From an uncultured Eubacteriales bacterium (GTDB lineage Bacteria; Bacillota; Clostridia; Oscillospirales; Acutalibacteraceae), in contig CAKUMQ010000002.1 in assembly GCA_934667845.1 (NCBI GenBank), positions 22,049 through 86,048 of the forward strand: a stretch of 64,000 nt of DNA, read 5' to 3'. Made by a program: the position numbers and the translations under genes. Below the pieces are notes generated by a model that was given only the letters and a program-made list of their open reading frames with translations, was not told the origin of the DNA and ran no database searches. Positions 9,437 to 17,351 of this stretch are shown here, piece after piece. The first letter of the stretch is position 1. Each line of letters opens with the position of its first letter.

Positions 9437-10045
9437 TCATCCTTTCTGACCGGCGGGATACCGGATCAGATCATATAACACGCCGTGTTCACCGAAGCGG
9501 CGCGTGCCGGCAAGCGTCATGCCGAGGTGGACGTATTTATCGCATTTGGATCTGGCATCGGTGTCGAGAATCACCGGCAGACCGAGCCGGTCGCCCTCCG
9601 CAAACGCCATCGCCAAAATCTGCCGCATATAGCCCTGCCCCTGATACGACTCCCGCACGCAGACCATGCCGACATAGAGATACGGCTGCTTTTTGCGGTC
9701 GAGCTGCTTGCGCAGCCCTGTGCCGCCCTTTGCCATAACGTGCATAAAGCGGAGCAGCGCCCCCGGCGTCATGGCGCCGAGAAACGCCCGGGCAAGCGAC
9801 AGTCCCGCTTTCGGGGAGACCCTTTCGCCGGGCCGTATATAGGCGATATACCCCTCGCCGTTTTCGCCGGTGGTATACAGCATACCGCTTTGCAGCGCCA
9901 TGCGCACATAGCCGCAGATGAACGCCGCCGCGGCGTCGCGGCTGGGAAAGGCGTCGATCAGCCCGTGCTCGGTGCCGTAGTCGTAGTAGCCAAACGCGTG
10001 GCCGATGTCCCGGATCGTCTCTTCGCTGAGTGTGGTGACCTTCAA
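9437..10045 (-). CDS. GNAT family N-acetyltransferase
   Basis: A 202-residue acetyltransferase. The acetyl-CoA-binding motif A is seen as VCVRESYQGQGYMR near residue 140 (R/Q-x-x-G-x-G/A pattern), preceded by the YLYVGM strand and followed by VILDTDAR and the YVHLGM segment typical of GNAT C-termini. The start is a TTG at 10045 overlapping the methyltransferase stop (TTGA), with GGGGGAA upstream. The acceptor is unknown; it may acetylate an amine made or modified by neighbouring enzymes, or a toxic compound. Confidence 0.8.
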   Translation of the reverse strand: MKVTTLSEETIRDIGHAFGYYDYGTEHGLIDAFPSRDAAAAFICGYVRMALQSGMLYTTGENGEGYIAYIRPGERVSPKAGLSLARAFLGAMTPGALLRFMHVMAKGGTGLRKQLDRKKQPYLYVGMVCVRESYQGQGYMRQILAMAFAEGDRLGLPVILDTDARSKCDKYVHLGMTLAGTRRFGEHGVLYDLIRYPAGQKG

Positions 10046-10653
10046 GGCGTTTCCCCCTTTCTCAGCACCGCCACTGCGCAGGGGATCCTGCCCGCGCACA
10101 GGGTGTAGGCGGCGTCGGCATACCCGGCGTCGGCGAAAAAACGCTTGTAGCTGTCAAGCGTGAATTCCCGCTTGAAATCCGCGCCCACCCTGCCGATGGC
10201 GTCCGAGACGCCGTTGGTTTTGCCCTTGTCGGTGCGGTTCATATAGGTCGGAATGATGATCCGCCCGCCCGGGCGGCACACGCGGTCAAGCTCGCGCAGC
10301 GCCTGATACGGGTCGTCTAACAGGTGGATGACGTTGGCGGCAACGACGGCGTCAAACTGCCCGTCCGGATAGGCAAGGCGCGTGATATCCGCCTGCGCAA
10401 AGGTCACGCTTGGGTATCTGCCGTACTTCTTTTTTGCCCGCGCGAGCATTTTGGCGGACAGGTCGGTGGCGATCAGCCGCCTGCAGCGGGGGGCGATCAC
10501 GCCGGTGAGCAGTCCGGTGCCGCAGGCGCATTCCAGCACTTCGTCGGCGGGGGCGATCAGCGGCTCCACCGCCGCACACAGCGCCCGGTTCGCCTTGCGG
10601 TTGATCCCGTCGGCGAAGATGTCGTATACAAATGCCACAGCATCCCAGAACAT
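10042..10653 (-). CDS. Class I SAM-dependent methyltransferase
   Basis: A 203-residue methyltransferase of the UbiE/Methyltransf_11 type. Motif I reads VLECACGTGLL near residues 39-49, the acidic residue after strand 2 is in ATDLS, motif II is FDAVVAANVIHLL and the post-motif RVCRPGGRIIIPTY follows. No substrate domain is attached, so it probably methylates a small molecule. The ATG at 10653 overlaps the preceding stop (TGATG), and its own stop overlaps the GNAT start, giving tight coupling ATC-hydrolase copy B, then methyltransferase, then GNAT. Confidence 0.85.
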   Translation of the reverse strand: MFWDAVAFVYDIFADGINRKANRALCAAVEPLIAPADEVLECACGTGLLTGVIAPRCRRLIATDLSAKMLARAKKKYGRYPSVTFAQADITRLAYPDGQFDAVVAANVIHLLDDPYQALRELDRVCRPGGRIIIPTYMNRTDKGKTNGVSDAIGRVGADFKREFTLDSYKRFFADAGYADAAYTLCAGRIPCAVAVLRKGETP

Positions 10654-11273
10654 CAGACACCGTCCCTTTCTTCTGCCCCGGCGAGCTTTAAACAGAAATC
10701 GCAGCAGTCGTCCCCTCGCCCCAGCGTTTTTGTCCGGCGCCAGCAGAGGTTTTTATGCAGGCCGCCATAGGTGATGTCGTCACTGTCGCAAAAGCAATGG
10801 CAAAGCTCGGGGCAGCTGTACTGCACACAGGCGTCGTGATAGGGGCATTTCGTCATGTCGATACGCCAGACGCCGCCGCTTGTCTGCCACTCTTTTGCCG
10901 CAAAGCCCGCCGCCTCGCCGAAAAGGCGCGGCGTCTGCACGGCGAATATCTTCGGCACGCGGCGATAAAATCCCGGGATCCGCATCAGCCGGAGAAAGAG
11001 CTTTTTTAGCCGGAAGGCGCGCTGCTCTATGTAGCCGTGGACGGTCTGCAAAGCCGCCTCCTTCGGCATGACGGTCTGCAGCGTTTCATAGACCGCGATC
11101 CCCGGCAGGATCTGCGCCTCCAGATGAAACTGCTTTTCCTTGCCCGCCCCGGCGTTTTCCCGGCGCAGGGTGTCAAGCCGCCGGTCAAGCGCGGCGGTCA
11201 GCTCCTGCTTTTGCGCGGGGAACTGCGCGGATACGGTCTGTGCAAAGGCGGTCAGCAGATAATTCTTTTTCAT
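10653..11273 (-). CDS. L-2-amino-thiazoline-4-carboxylic acid hydrolase-like protein (copy B)
   Basis: A 206-residue Cys-rich protein of the same family as the gene at 6106-6765. The C-terminal half carries the signature KCPYHDACVQYSCPELC, then CDSDD, LCWRRTKTL and GDDCCDFCLK. It has noticeably more cysteines than copy A, so metal or thiol chemistry is conceivable. The N-terminal half is a helical region with no membrane span. The ATG at 11273 is preferred over the longer frame because it gives the normal family length. Whether it hydrolyses a thiazoline ring is not shown by sequence alone. Confidence 0.65.
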   Translation of the reverse strand: MKKNYLLTAFAQTVSAQFPAQKQELTAALDRRLDTLRRENAGAGKEKQFHLEAQILPGIAVYETLQTVMPKEAALQTVHGYIEQRAFRLKKLFLRLMRIPGFYRRVPKIFAVQTPRLFGEAAGFAAKEWQTSGGVWRIDMTKCPYHDACVQYSCPELCHCFCDSDDITYGGLHKNLCWRRTKTLGRGDDCCDFCLKLAGAEERDGV

Positions 11274-11325
11274 ACTGTGCCACGCTCCCTTTTCTCTGCA
11301 GCGGCAAAGCGCCGCTTTTGTACGG

Positions 11326-12108
11326 TTACTGCGCCGAAGTGCGGCGGTGCGCCGCCTGTACCTCCCGTGAAAATTTGTCGGGATGCTCGCCCGCAAGCCC
11401 GCCGTGTCCCAGCTCCGTAAAGATCTTTACGGTAAAGGGGTATCCGGTCTGCTTCAGCGCGTCAAGCCCCTTTGCCAGCTTTTTGTCCACGCTGCCCCGG
11501 ATGCCGTACCAGAGAACCATATCCGTCCGTTTAAACAGGGCGTAGTCGGTCGTTTTGCCGATCAGAGAGTAGTCCTGATTCTTCCAGCTTGTCCACGTCG
11601 CCCTGCCGTAAAGGATGCGGTCGGCTTCCTCGGGCGTCCGCCCCGTGATTTTGGCGAGGAATCTTTTTCTCCGCGGTCCCGGATGCCCCATGACCGCATA
11701 AAACAGCCCGGTGAAGAAAAAGCAGTAGATATCCTTTCCCCACCTGCTCCGGATGTGCGGATAGTCCCGCAGACCCATGCCGTCGGCGATCGTGGTGGTG
11801 ATCGTCAGCCGTTTGTCGGCCAATACCTCCATCAGCACCCGGCAGCCGTAGGAGATCCCATAGAGAATGTCGATCTTCCCGCCGCAATGCGCGCAGATGT
11901 AGTCGCCGAGCCGCCGCGCCTCGTCCATCGGCGACTGAAATTCCGTCTCCGGCTCGTCGGGGTTAAAGCCGTCATAGGCGACCAGCACCACATGATAGAC
12001 CTTGGCCATTTCCTTTGCCGTCGGCAGCATGCCGCGATAGCTCGTGCCGCCGCCGTGGAGCATGACCATCAGCTCGGGATTCTCCGCGCCGAATTCAAAG
12101 TATTTCAT
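11326..12108 (-). CDS. Alpha/beta-fold hydrolase
   Basis: A 260-residue alpha/beta hydrolase. The oxyanion loop is VMLHGGGTSYRG, the nucleophile elbow GISYGC (near residues 84-89) and the likely catalytic His is in ELGHGGLAGEHP at about 235-246. The VLVAYDGFNPDEPE stretch is the usual strand before the lid. No signal peptide. It is diverged from the two other hydrolases of the cluster and is not a recent duplicate. Substrate unknown. Confidence 0.8.
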   Translation of the reverse strand: MKYFEFGAENPELMVMLHGGGTSYRGMLPTAKEMAKVYHVVLVAYDGFNPDEPETEFQSPMDEARRLGDYICAHCGGKIDILYGISYGCRVLMEVLADKRLTITTTIADGMGLRDYPHIRSRWGKDIYCFFFTGLFYAVMGHPGPRRKRFLAKITGRTPEEADRILYGRATWTSWKNQDYSLIGKTTDYALFKRTDMVLWYGIRGSVDKKLAKGLDALKQTGYPFTVKIFTELGHGGLAGEHPDKFSREVQAAHRRTSAQ

Positions 12109-12124
12109 ACGCCCTCTCCGATCG

Positions 12125-13030
12125 TCAGGTTTTCAGAATGTCGGTTATCTTGGCGAAGTCCTCGCGCGCCTCTTTAAAGTAGGGCAGCATGCAGTAGCAG
12201 TGCACCATTTTCGGCCGGGCAAATGCGGTATGCGGCACGCCCGCCCGCTCGCAGGCCGCCGTAAAATCGGGCAGCGCGCCGTAGAGCACCTCGTCCGCGG
12301 AATAGAAGAAATGGATGTTGCCCACGCCGGAAAGATCGCCGCGCGAGCCGGAGATCATGTAGTCCGGCACATTTTCCTGCCCGTGGCGCATGAATGTTTC
12401 GACCGTCACCATAAAGGCATAGTCAATGGCGACGTCCCGGTTGTTTAACGCCTGCATACGCGCCTTTTCTTCGTCGTTCCACGGCACCTCGCCGGGGGAG
12501 ACGGCAATGATATGCCGCGGCTGCGGCAGCGGCTTTGCCTGCGCGTTATTGTGCGCGGCAATGCCGAGCGCCAGCGCGCCGCCGGAGGAAAAGCCGCAGG
12601 TGCTGACATTTCCGCCGCCGTACAGCCGGATCATCCGGCGGTAGCACGCATAGACCATGTCGTAGGTCTCGGTGATGCAGTGGTCGGTGCAGAGCGGGTA
12701 AAACGGGAACCACACGTCGCAGCCGGAATCGCGCGCGAGCTTGCGCATGACCGGCAGATCCCCCTTGTCGGGACCGATGACCATGCCGCCGCCGAAGAAA
12801 TAGAGGATCGCGCGCTTTTGCGGCTGCGGCTTTTCCTGCACGATCAGGCACGGAAAGCCGTTGACGGTGATCGTCTCATAGTGCGCCTTGCGGTCGGTCG
12901 GCGTAAACACGCCGCCGCGGCGGTTCTGCTTGTCGATGACCTTTATGATCTCGTCCTCCGGCAGACGGAAAGCCTTTTTGGTGCCGACGAGCCGATAGGC
13001 GCCGCGCAGCAGAGCAGCAAATACGCTCAC
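12125..13030 (-). CDS. Alpha/beta hydrolase, HSL/esterase-like
   Basis: A 301-residue member of the hormone-sensitive-lipase-like group (alpha/beta hydrolase fold-3). ILYFFGGGMVIG replaces the usual HGGG oxyanion motif, GFSSGGALA is the nucleophile elbow, FYSADEVLYG supplies the Asp and MVHCYCMLP the His. Such enzymes cleave short acyl esters. The start is a GTG at 13030 that shares GTGA with the stop of the methyltransferase gene upstream. The first residue of the oxyanion motif is Phe instead of His, which is unusual but tolerated in some relatives. Confidence 0.8.
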   Translation of the reverse strand: MSVFAALLRGAYRLVGTKKAFRLPEDEIIKVIDKQNRRGGVFTPTDRKAHYETITVNGFPCLIVQEKPQPQKRAILYFFGGGMVIGPDKGDLPVMRKLARDSGCDVWFPFYPLCTDHCITETYDMVYACYRRMIRLYGGGNVSTCGFSSGGALALGIAAHNNAQAKPLPQPRHIIAVSPGEVPWNDEEKARMQALNNRDVAIDYAFMVTVETFMRHGQENVPDYMISGSRGDLSGVGNIHFFYSADEVLYGALPDFTAACERAGVPHTAFARPKMVHCYCMLPYFKEAREDFAKITDILKT

Positions 13031-13824
13031 AGCTCCTGCCTCCTCTCCAAAACGATGATCTTGTTGGAGATATTGCGGACGACCGGGATCCTCCCGAGCA
13101 GCCGGTAGACCGGCATGAACGCCGCCATGCCCTCCGTGAGGCTGTGTTCCTCGACAAAGCGGAAATCCGGCAGCAGCGCGGCAAGCGCTTCGCCGTTTTT
13201 GATGCCCCAGCTGAATTTCGCGTGGCTGCCCTCGATGGACTTTTCCTTAAACCGTTTGGCGACCGCGGGGTTCATGACCTCGACGAATACGGCGGCTTTG
13301 GCAAACCGCTTCGCGATCAGGTCAAATATGCGCTTCACGTCTGCCTCGGACAGGTACATGGTCAGCCCCTCGATAATGATGAGCGCGGGCGTGTCCCGCT
13401 CGGCGATCTCGCCGCCCCAATCGTCCATGGCGGACATGGCGATCGGCGAGACCGTGCCGATCTCCGGCAGCAGCTTCTGCCGCACGGCGATCGTCTCGGG
13501 CAGGTCGAGGTTGTACCAGTGCGCATACCCGCTCATCCGGTAGCACCGCGTGTCCAGCCCGCAGGCGATGTTGACGACGACCGCGCCGGGATTTTCGGCA
13601 AGCCATGCCTCCGTCAGCCGGTCGAGCACGATCGTGCGGGCGATGACGCCGTTGTGCATGGCGGCGTCTCTGTCCGCGAGGGAAAAATCGTAGTCAAGCT
13701 GCCGGATAAGCTCTTCGGCGGTTTTGTCCTGCACAGCGCCCCGCCCGCCGCTTTCCTTAGCGCGGGCGTAAACGGTCTGCAGCATGGTTTCCGGTACGCC
13801 GGAAAGCCGGATTTTTTCTGCCAT
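13027..13824 (-). CDS. Leucine-carboxyl-methyltransferase-type O-methyltransferase (TcmP-like)
   Basis: A 265-residue methyltransferase of the PPM1/LCM superfamily, which in bacteria includes polyketide O-methyltransferases such as TcmP. The typical VVNIACGLDTRCYRM motif I with the DTR signature lies near residues 83-97, followed by YNLDLPETIAVRQKLL and the LIIIEGLTMYLSEADV segment with the conserved GL-MYL block. It would methylate a carboxyl or hydroxyl of a small molecule. It is the second gene of the cluster, after the membrane protein at 13831-14556. Confidence 0.85.
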   Translation of the reverse strand: MAEKIRLSGVPETMLQTVYARAKESGGRGAVQDKTAEELIRQLDYDFSLADRDAAMHNGVIARTIVLDRLTEAWLAENPGAVVVNIACGLDTRCYRMSGYAHWYNLDLPETIAVRQKLLPEIGTVSPIAMSAMDDWGGEIAERDTPALIIIEGLTMYLSEADVKRIFDLIAKRFAKAAVFVEVMNPAVAKRFKEKSIEGSHAKFSWGIKNGEALAALLPDFRFVEEHSLTEGMAAFMPVYRLLGRIPVVRNISNKIIVLERRQEL

Positions 13825-13830
13825 ATTCCG

Positions 13831-14556
13831 TCACCTCTCCTTGTTTATCTGCCGGGCAGCCCAGACGGCATTGATCATCATCCAGATGCACAGCGCCGCG
13901 TTGCCCGAGCCTTGGCTCAGAACAAAATCCCATGTCGAAATTTCTGCGCCGAGCGCCTGACGGATGTCGGGGATCAGCACAAAGACGATCTGCCAGACGA
14001 GCATGTGCACCGCAAACAGCCGCCGCGGCAGAACCGTTCGTTTGGTCAGCAGCGCGGCGGCGCCGGCGAGGATCAGCAGGAGCATTCCCGCATAGGCGAT
14101 CAGCATGGCGGGCATCATTCGGCTGTACTGCGCCTGGATCAGCGCCGTCGTCTCCTCCCGCCCGAGCAGCGGGGCGAGCGTGGTCGTCCAGTCGGCAAGG
14201 CTGCCGATGAAAAAGTGCAGCACCCCGGCGGTGGCGACATAGATCACGCCGCCGATGAGAATGACACGCCGCGTGTTTTTGTGCTGCGGCAAAATCTGCA
14301 TGACGGAGGCGCGCACGGTGAAAAAGCCGAGCGCCATGCCGCAAAGCCCCGTCGCCAGCAGCAGCGGCAGCCGCCACGGCTCCCACGATCCGTTTAAATA
14401 CGCCTCTCTGGCAAACAGGCCGCTGTCGCCGGGGCTTGCCGGGATCACGCTTAGGCAAAGGTCGCCGATAAGCATGAAAAGCGCGCTGAGCGCACCGAGC
14501 AGACAGTCTCTTCGGTAGGTTTTCGGGGCAAAACCGGGGTCCTTTGCGTCGGGCAT
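13831..14556 (-). CDS. Multi-pass membrane protein, first gene of the cluster (DUF6796-like, tentative)
   Basis: A 241-residue protein with about six hydrophobic helices, the first containing FMLIGDLCLS. Layout and length resemble the protein at 8735-9430, so the two are probably distant paralogues flanking the enzymatic genes. Function is unknown. The ATG at 14556 has GGGAG about 10 bases upstream. A leader of about 150 bases with a promoter, a terminator-like hairpin and a palindrome precedes it. Confidence 0.6.
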   Translation of the reverse strand: MPDAKDPGFAPKTYRRDCLLGALSALFMLIGDLCLSVIPASPGDSGLFAREAYLNGSWEPWRLPLLLATGLCGMALGFFTVRASVMQILPQHKNTRRVILIGGVIYVATAGVLHFFIGSLADWTTTLAPLLGREETTALIQAQYSRMMPAMLIAYAGMLLLILAGAAALLTKRTVLPRRLFAVHMLVWQIVFVLIPDIRQALGAEISTWDFVLSQGSGNAALCIWMMINAVWAARQINKER

Positions 14557-14579
14557 TGACCGTCATCTCCCTCTTTTTA

Positions 14580-14599
14580 CGGTTAGCCAAGGCTAACCG
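14580..14599 (-). promoter_or_regulatory. Palindrome upstream of the twelve-gene cluster
   Basis: GGTTAGCC-AA-GGCTAACC, extended by one more C/G pair to nine-base arms. It lies 24 bases before the first start codon and inside the leader transcribed from the promoter at 14715-14743. It could be a repressor operator (it loosely recalls the TTAGG-x-CTAA boxes of DtxR-type regulators) or an RNA hairpin near the ribosome site. Confidence 0.5.
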
Positions 14600-14607
14600 C
14601 AGGGGCG

Positions 14608-14639
14608 TTGAAAAAGCTGCCAAAGGGGCAGCTTTTTCA
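14608..14639 (-). terminator. Leader terminator / possible attenuator
   Basis: A-tract, six-base GC stem (GCTGCC/GGCAGC), short loop and T-tract, with perfect pairing over 13 bases when the A and T runs are included. Because the A and T tracts are symmetric it could stop transcription in both directions. It falls about 70 bases after the predicted start site of the twelve-gene cluster and 52 before its first gene, so it may act as an attenuator; alternatively it simply ends azlCD transcripts. Confidence 0.55.
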
Positions 14640-14714
14640 CTTCATGCGGCGTTTCCCCGCCTGCCGCAGTCCGGCGGCGGGGAGAAAGACGGCCGCAAAT
14701 CTGTATCCGGTCAC

Positions 14715-14743
14715 AGTATAGCACACCGTTTCGGATTTTTCAA
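14715..14743 (-). promoter_or_regulatory. Sigma-A promoter of the twelve-gene cluster
   Basis: On the minus strand TTGAAA, 17 bases, TATACT. It lies between the azlD stop (14790) and the first cluster gene (14556), giving a leader of about 150 bases. Confidence 0.65.
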
Positions 14744-14789
14744 TAGGCGCACAGGCAAATTTTACCCGGACAAGCCGCGGCGGGCGGCT

Positions 14790-15104
14790 TTAGCCGATGC
14801 CGGGGATGTACTCTAAAATGAGCACCAGCGCGCAGCAGAGCGCGGCGGTTTTGAACAGTCCGGCGTCAAACCAGGCGGCGATGAGTCCGCCGACCAGCGC
14901 GACAGCGCCGGCGATCGGGGAGCCGGTGGCGGACAGAATGGCGGGAAACGTCATGACCGCCAGCGTGGCATAGGGGGTGTAGTACAGAAACGAGCGCAGA
15001 AAGCGGCTCTTGACCGGGCGGCGCAGCAGCGTCAGCGGCAGAACGCGGATGGCGTAGGTGACGCCGGACATGATCAGCAGATAGATCCAGAAATTATGCG
15101 CCAT
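14790..15104 (-). CDS. azlD: AzlD branched-chain amino acid export subunit
   Basis: A 104-residue membrane protein with three to four hydrophobic helices, matching AzlD in length and in the YAIRVLPLTLL and LYYTPYATLAVMTFPAIL segments. AzlD works with AzlC to export branched-chain amino acids or analogues such as azaleucine. Its start overlaps the last 11 bases of azlC, the usual arrangement. Confidence 0.88.
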   Translation of the reverse strand: MAHNFWIYLLIMSGVTYAIRVLPLTLLRRPVKSRFLRSFLYYTPYATLAVMTFPAILSATGSPIAGAVALVGGLIAAWFDAGLFKTAALCCALVLILEYIPGIG

Positions 15105-15837
15105 GGGTGTCCACCTCCGGTTCCGGCTCGTCCACGGGATGCAGCCAGGCGGCGCCGGCAGCCAGCAGTACGGTCAGCAAAATGGTGCGGGTGCCCTCTG
15201 ACCACGCGGAGACGAGCGGGGCATACGCTATGGCGGCGCTGAGGGCAAAGCCGAGCAGCACCACAAGGCGAACCGTCCGGTCACGGCGCGCGGGCGGTGT
15301 GAATACCGCCATAAACATACCGTACAGCGCGACGCCGAGCGCGCTGACGATGCGGGTGGGCAGCAGCTGCCCCGCCGCGATGCCGAGCGCAGTGCCTGCC
15401 GCCCAGCACGGGACGGCGATCAGCATCGCGCCGAAGGGATACCGCACGTCGAGCGGCATATCGCGCGAGACGGAGATGCCGAAGATCTCGTCCGTCACGC
15501 CGAAGCCGAGCAGAAGACGGGAGGCGATGCCGGTCTTCGGCGACAGGCGCTGGCTCAGCGCGACGCTCATCAGCAGATAGCGGGCGTTGGTGACCAGCGT
15601 GATCAGCGCCATTTCTGCATAGGCGGCGTCGGCGGCGATCAGGGTGAACGCGGCATATTCACCGGCGGAGGCGTTGTTCAGCAGGCTGGTCAACAGCCCT
15701 TCAAACACGCCCAGCCCGGCACGGCGCGCGGCGATGCCCAGAGAAAAAGCCACGGCAAAATAGCCGAGACCGATCGGGATACCGTCGCGAAAGCCGTCCT
15801 TGAGGGGATGGGAAACGACCGGGAAACGGGATGACAT
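15094..15837 (-). CDS. azlC: AzlC branched-chain amino acid export permease
   Basis: A 247-residue AzlC family permease. The characteristic GLGYFAVAFSLGIAARRAGLG opening, LLNNASAGEYAAF and ALITLVTNARYLLMS segments are present, with about eight hydrophobic spans. AAAGGAG lies 9 bases before the ATG. Only some 40 bases separate it from the terminator after upp and I see no clear promoter there, so it may depend partly on read-through. Confidence 0.9.
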   Translation of the reverse strand: MSSRFPVVSHPLKDGFRDGIPIGLGYFAVAFSLGIAARRAGLGVFEGLLTSLLNNASAGEYAAFTLIAADAAYAEMALITLVTNARYLLMSVALSQRLSPKTGIASRLLLGFGVTDEIFGISVSRDMPLDVRYPFGAMLIAVPCWAAGTALGIAAGQLLPTRIVSALGVALYGMFMAVFTPPARRDRTVRLVVLLGFALSAAIAYAPLVSAWSEGTRTILLTVLLAAGAAWLHPVDEPEPEVDTHGA

Positions 15838-15880
15838 GGGAAGCTCCTTTCGGGGGTTGCGGCAAAACTAAGCGGCATAA

Positions 15881-15916
15881 ACCCCCCGGCCCTGCCGCCG
15901 GGCAGAACCGAGGGGT
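15881..15916 (-). terminator. Terminator after upp
   Basis: On the minus strand an extended hairpin: ACCCC pairs with GGGGT, then TCGG with CCGG, and an inner CTGCC/GGCAG stem, followed by TTTA. It ends 38 bases downstream of the upp stop. Confidence 0.6.
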
Positions 15917-15953
15917 CTGTGGATATACTGTCAAAAAGCGGCGGGACGCCGGA

Positions 15954-16583
15954 TCACTTTGTGCCGAAAATACGGTCGCCCGCATCGCCGAGACCGGGGA
16001 TGATATAGCCCTTTTCGTTGAGCTTCTCATCCAGCGCGGCGCAGTAGATATGCACGTCGGGATGCGCCTTCTGCAGTGCCGCAAGCCCCTCGGGAGCGGC
16101 AATGATGCACATGAATTTGATGTTTTTCGGATGGCGCTTTTTGATCTGACCGATAGCGTCCACAGCCGAGCCGCCGGTCGCGCACATCGGATCCAGCACG
16201 ATCACGTCGCGCTCCTCAATGTCCGCGGGCAGCTTGCAGTAGTATTCGACCGGCTCGAGCGTCTCCTCGTTGCGATAGAGGCCGATATGGCCGACGCGCG
16301 CAGACGGCACCAGCTCCAGAGCGCCGTCCACCATGCCGAGACCGGCGCGCAGGATCGGCACAAATGCCAGCTTGCGGCCCGCCAGCTTTTTGCCGGTCGT
16401 CTTGGCGATCGGCGTCTCCACCTCCACGTCGCAGACGGGCAGATCGCGGGTGGCTTCGTATACCATCAGCTCGGTGATCTCCGAGACCAGCTCACGGAAC
16501 TCTTTAGAGCTGGTGTGGCGGTCGCGCAGAACAGAGAGCTTATGCTGGATCAGCGGGTGGTCGGCAACAAACGGTTGGCACAT
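15954..16583 (-). CDS. upp: Uracil phosphoribosyltransferase
   Basis: A 209-residue uracil salvage enzyme (uracil + PRPP to UMP). Family landmarks are FVPILRAGLGMVDG, the PRPP-binding loop VIVLDPMCATGGSA near residues 127-140, and the C-terminal uracil-binding GYIIPGLGDAGDRIFGTK. Full length for the family. AGGAGG lies 8 bases before the ATG. It is 48 bases downstream of tsaB and likely shares its transcript. Confidence 0.97.
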   Translation of the reverse strand: MCQPFVADHPLIQHKLSVLRDRHTSSKEFRELVSEITELMVYEATRDLPVCDVEVETPIAKTTGKKLAGRKLAFVPILRAGLGMVDGALELVPSARVGHIGLYRNEETLEPVEYYCKLPADIEERDVIVLDPMCATGGSAVDAIGQIKKRHPKNIKFMCIIAAPEGLAALQKAHPDVHIYCAALDEKLNEKGYIIPGLGDAGDRIFGTK

Positions 16584-16631
16584 AGATAAAACCTCCTGTA
16601 TATTTGACAGTGTGGATAACGGACTGTATAA

Positions 16632-17351
16632 CTACATCTGCGCAGCCTGACGGGCGCGAAGCTCGCGCTCCGCCTGGGGCAGGCGCAGATAGAGCGGCAA
16701 AAGGGTGTCGGCGTCGGCGGTCTCGCCCCGCAGGAGGCAGGGCAGCGCAGCCGCCGCCACGCCGGCGGCGCGGGGGAACCGCAGCGCCTCGGGGGCAAGC
16801 GTCAGCCCGGGCAGAACGGGCGACCACTCGGCATAGCAGGCCGCCGCGCCGTCGCCGACCAGCAGGATGCGCCCGCCGATAGTCTGCAGGCGGGAGAGCG
16901 TCTCCTCCATCGTCAGCGCCTCGTCCGGCGTGCGCCGGGCAAGCGCGCCGTCTTCCAGAGAGAAGCAGGCGGTGTAGACCTGGCGGCAGCGCGCGTCCAT
17001 GACGGCGCAGACGGTGAGCTGTCCGGGCAGCCCGTGGAAGTTATACGCCATCGCCTCGGTGGAGGAGACGGCGGCGACGGGCAGACGGCGGGCAAACGCC
17101 AGCCCTTTGGCTGCCGCCACGCCGATGCGCACGCCGGTAAAGGAGCCGGGACCGACCGTGACAGCGATCGCCGTCAGCTCATCGGGGGAAACGCCCGCCT
17201 GCGTCAGCGCCGAGCCGACCATCGGCATCAGCGTGCGGCTGTGCATGCCGCCCGCGCGGACATAGCCCTCGGCGAGCAGCGCGCCGCCGTCGCCGACCAC
17301 GGCACAGGAGGCAGCCACTGCCGAGGTATCAAGAGCCAGCAGTCTCAGCAT
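16632..17351 (-). CDS. tsaB: tRNA threonylcarbamoyladenosine modification protein TsaB
   Basis: A 239-residue ASKHA-fold protein that partners TsaD and TsaE in making t6A37 on ANN-decoding tRNAs. LLALDTSAVAASCAVV opens the fold; VTVGPGSFTGVRIGVAAAKGLA is the diagnostic TsaB motif. The ATG at 17351 overlaps the tsaE stop; a slightly earlier in-frame codon is less likely. The tsaE-tsaB order is common in Firmicutes. No tsaD or rimI follows here; upp does. Confidence 0.95.
   Translation of the reverse strand: MLRLLALDTSAVAASCAVVGDGGALLAEGYVRAGGMHSRTLMPMVGSALTQAGVSPDELTAIAVTVGPGSFTGVRIGVAAAKGLAFARRLPVAAVSSTEAMAYNFHGLPGQLTVCAVMDARCRQVYTACFSLEDGALARRTPDEALTMEETLSRLQTIGGRILLVGDGAAACYAEWSPVLPGLTLAPEALRFPRAAGVAAAALPCLLRGETADADTLLPLYLRLPQAERELRARQAAQM

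Noticed and set aside
13144..14397. Plus-strand open frame of 417 codons
   Set aside because: Antisense to the methyltransferase and membrane protein, which carry clear family motifs.
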